Below are positions 63,121 to 64,000 of a DNA stretch of 64,000 nucleotides, one piece after another. How positions within the stretch are numbered: position 1 is the stretch's first letter; each line of letters starts with the position of its first letter. The translations under genes and the position numbers were made by a program. The stretch spans positions 357,953 through 421,952 of the forward strand of contig SSNU01000096.1 in the NCBI GenBank assembly GCA_012064415.1, given 5' to 3'. The notes below the pieces were generated by a model. It ran no database searches. It saw only the letters and a program-made list of their open reading frames with translations, and was not told the DNA's origin. The DNA is from Gyrodactylus bullatarudis. Lineage: Eukaryota > Platyhelminthes > Monogenea > Gyrodactylidea > Gyrodactylidae.

Positions 63121-63253
63121 CTGAAAGACTTTGGCTTCCAAAGTTGGCAGAAAAGAAAATTTAAAATATTGAAACAAAGTATTTTGTTTAAGATCCCAGA
63201 CGTTTTATTATATCCGCGAATCAAAATTATTTTTATTCAAATTTTAATTTAAC
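63121..63253. promoter_or_regulatory. Bidirectional promoter, CHAF1A/MSH2
   Basis: A 133-bp spacer between divergent starts of two replication-coupled genes. No E2F-type site was identified by eye. Confidence 0.5.
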
Positions 63254-64000
63254 ATGACTAGCACACTCAATTGCGAATTGACTGATAGTTTCCAAGATTT
63301 TCTCCTCACTCTTGATAAAGTAACTTCTATTCAAATATTTTCTAGAAACCAACTACAACATTAAGGTTGTTCGACCGTGGTGTAGGTTTTTTTTATTTAT
63401 TTTTCAGGGATACTTTACTCTTCACAATGATGATGCTTTTGTAGTTTCTGATTTATATCTAAGATCAAGATCTCTTTTAAAATATTTCAAGACTTGTAAT
63501 AATCCTTTTACTTAATTCTTTAGATCCATACATCATTATAAAGAAGGAAAATTCAGAGTTTTTCAAATTCTTTGTACTTAAGAAGCATTATCGAATTCAA
63601 GTTTACGCATCTTCTGTATTGTCTGGAAAAGGAAACGATTTCTCGCTGGATTATGAGGGTTCTCCTGGCAATACTGAGTCAATAGCTCATTTATTCGGCG
63701 AAAACGACTCGGATTGGGGCTATTCAATCATATCGTCTGTGTCGTTTCAAGTTAACTCTGATCAAATTGTAAATTCGCTCCTAACTTTTCTAGAAAGTAT
63801 CATTTGCACTCTATAATAACGAAGAAAACATTTTCAAATTTTGCGAATTCAATGACACATTCGAGTTGTGTAACCTTGAAGCCGTCTTTCTTCAATCTCA
63901 GACCAAAGAATGCTTGGTTGTTGAAGGATCCGTTGATGAGAATAACCCGAAATGCCAAATACCAGAAATATCATGCATTCACTTTGCCAATATCGTGGCG
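63254..64000 (+). CDS. MSH2: DNA mismatch repair protein MSH2, 5' part
   Basis: The first exons of MSH2, running off the right edge: 63254-63319, 63346-63381, 63408 to about 63505, then exons after introns of 28 and 25 nt. The joined N-terminus reads KPTTTLRLFDRG + GYFTLHNDDAF, matching human MSH2 [34 protein letters not shown] then fits LVRQYRVEVYKNR of domain I. FCEFNDTFELCNLEAVFLQ matches LCEFPDNDQFSNLEALLIQ of the connector domain. The first two introns are both exactly 26 nt. MSH2 forms MutS-alpha/beta heterodimers that recognise mismatches. The ATPase domain lies beyond the window. Confidence 0.93.

Noticed and set aside
1..64000. CRISPR arrays, operons or other prokaryotic features
   Set aside because: No regularly spaced direct repeats were seen. 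The genes are spliced and of animal type.

Overview
This is a metazoan nuclear fragment: AT-rich, with spliced genes that have clear animal orthologues. It carries fourteen protein-coding genes: a cadherin, paramyosin, an otopetrin proton channel, a DUSP19-like phosphatase, MED26, FITM2, VPS13B, an ING PHD protein, IRE1, an STMP1-like micropeptide, syntaxin-16, TMEM138, CAF-1 p150 and MSH2. Paramyosin points to an invertebrate and TMEM138 to a ciliated animal. Many introns in the right-hand part are only 25-35 nt, with 26 nt recurring. Such sizes recall dicyemid mesozoans, but the sequence alone does not settle the species.

Layout. 1-5.6 kb: first large exon of a cadherin (-), followed by repeat-bearing intron. 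6.7-12.4 kb: paramyosin (+), 11 exons. 13.4-28.9 kb: otopetrin (-), 6 exons, whose two large introns hold most of the repeats in the window. 29.3-32.8 kb: DUSP19-like (+), MED26 (-), FITM2 (+). 33.0-48.4 kb: VPS13B (-). 48.5-63.1 kb: ING (+), IRE1 (-), STMP1-like (+), STX16 (-), TMEM138 (+), CHAF1A (-). 63.25 kb to the end: start of MSH2 (+).

Strand alternates without exception across all 14 genes (-+-+-+-+-+-+-+), giving seven head-to-head pairs and six tail-to-tail junctions. Start-to-start gaps shrink to 99-133 bp and stop-to-stop gaps to 19-34 bp in the right part, so shared promoters and overlapping 3' ends are expected. CHAF1A and MSH2, two chromatin/replication-repair proteins, share one 133-bp promoter. 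VPS13B, STX16, FITM2 and IRE1 all belong to membrane traffic, lipid or ER homeostasis.

The intron and intergenic DNA is rich in transposon-like sequence: piggyBac-type MITEs flanked by TTAA, several foldback families, a 795-bp element with long terminal inverted repeats around an ORF, a three-copy dispersed repeat, a tRNA-like SINE head, a hammerhead-like motif, and a 434-bp-per-arm inverted repeat with no mismatch seen by eye in an IRE1 intron. The IRE1 kinase domain has HRN in place of HRD while its RNase residues are kept.
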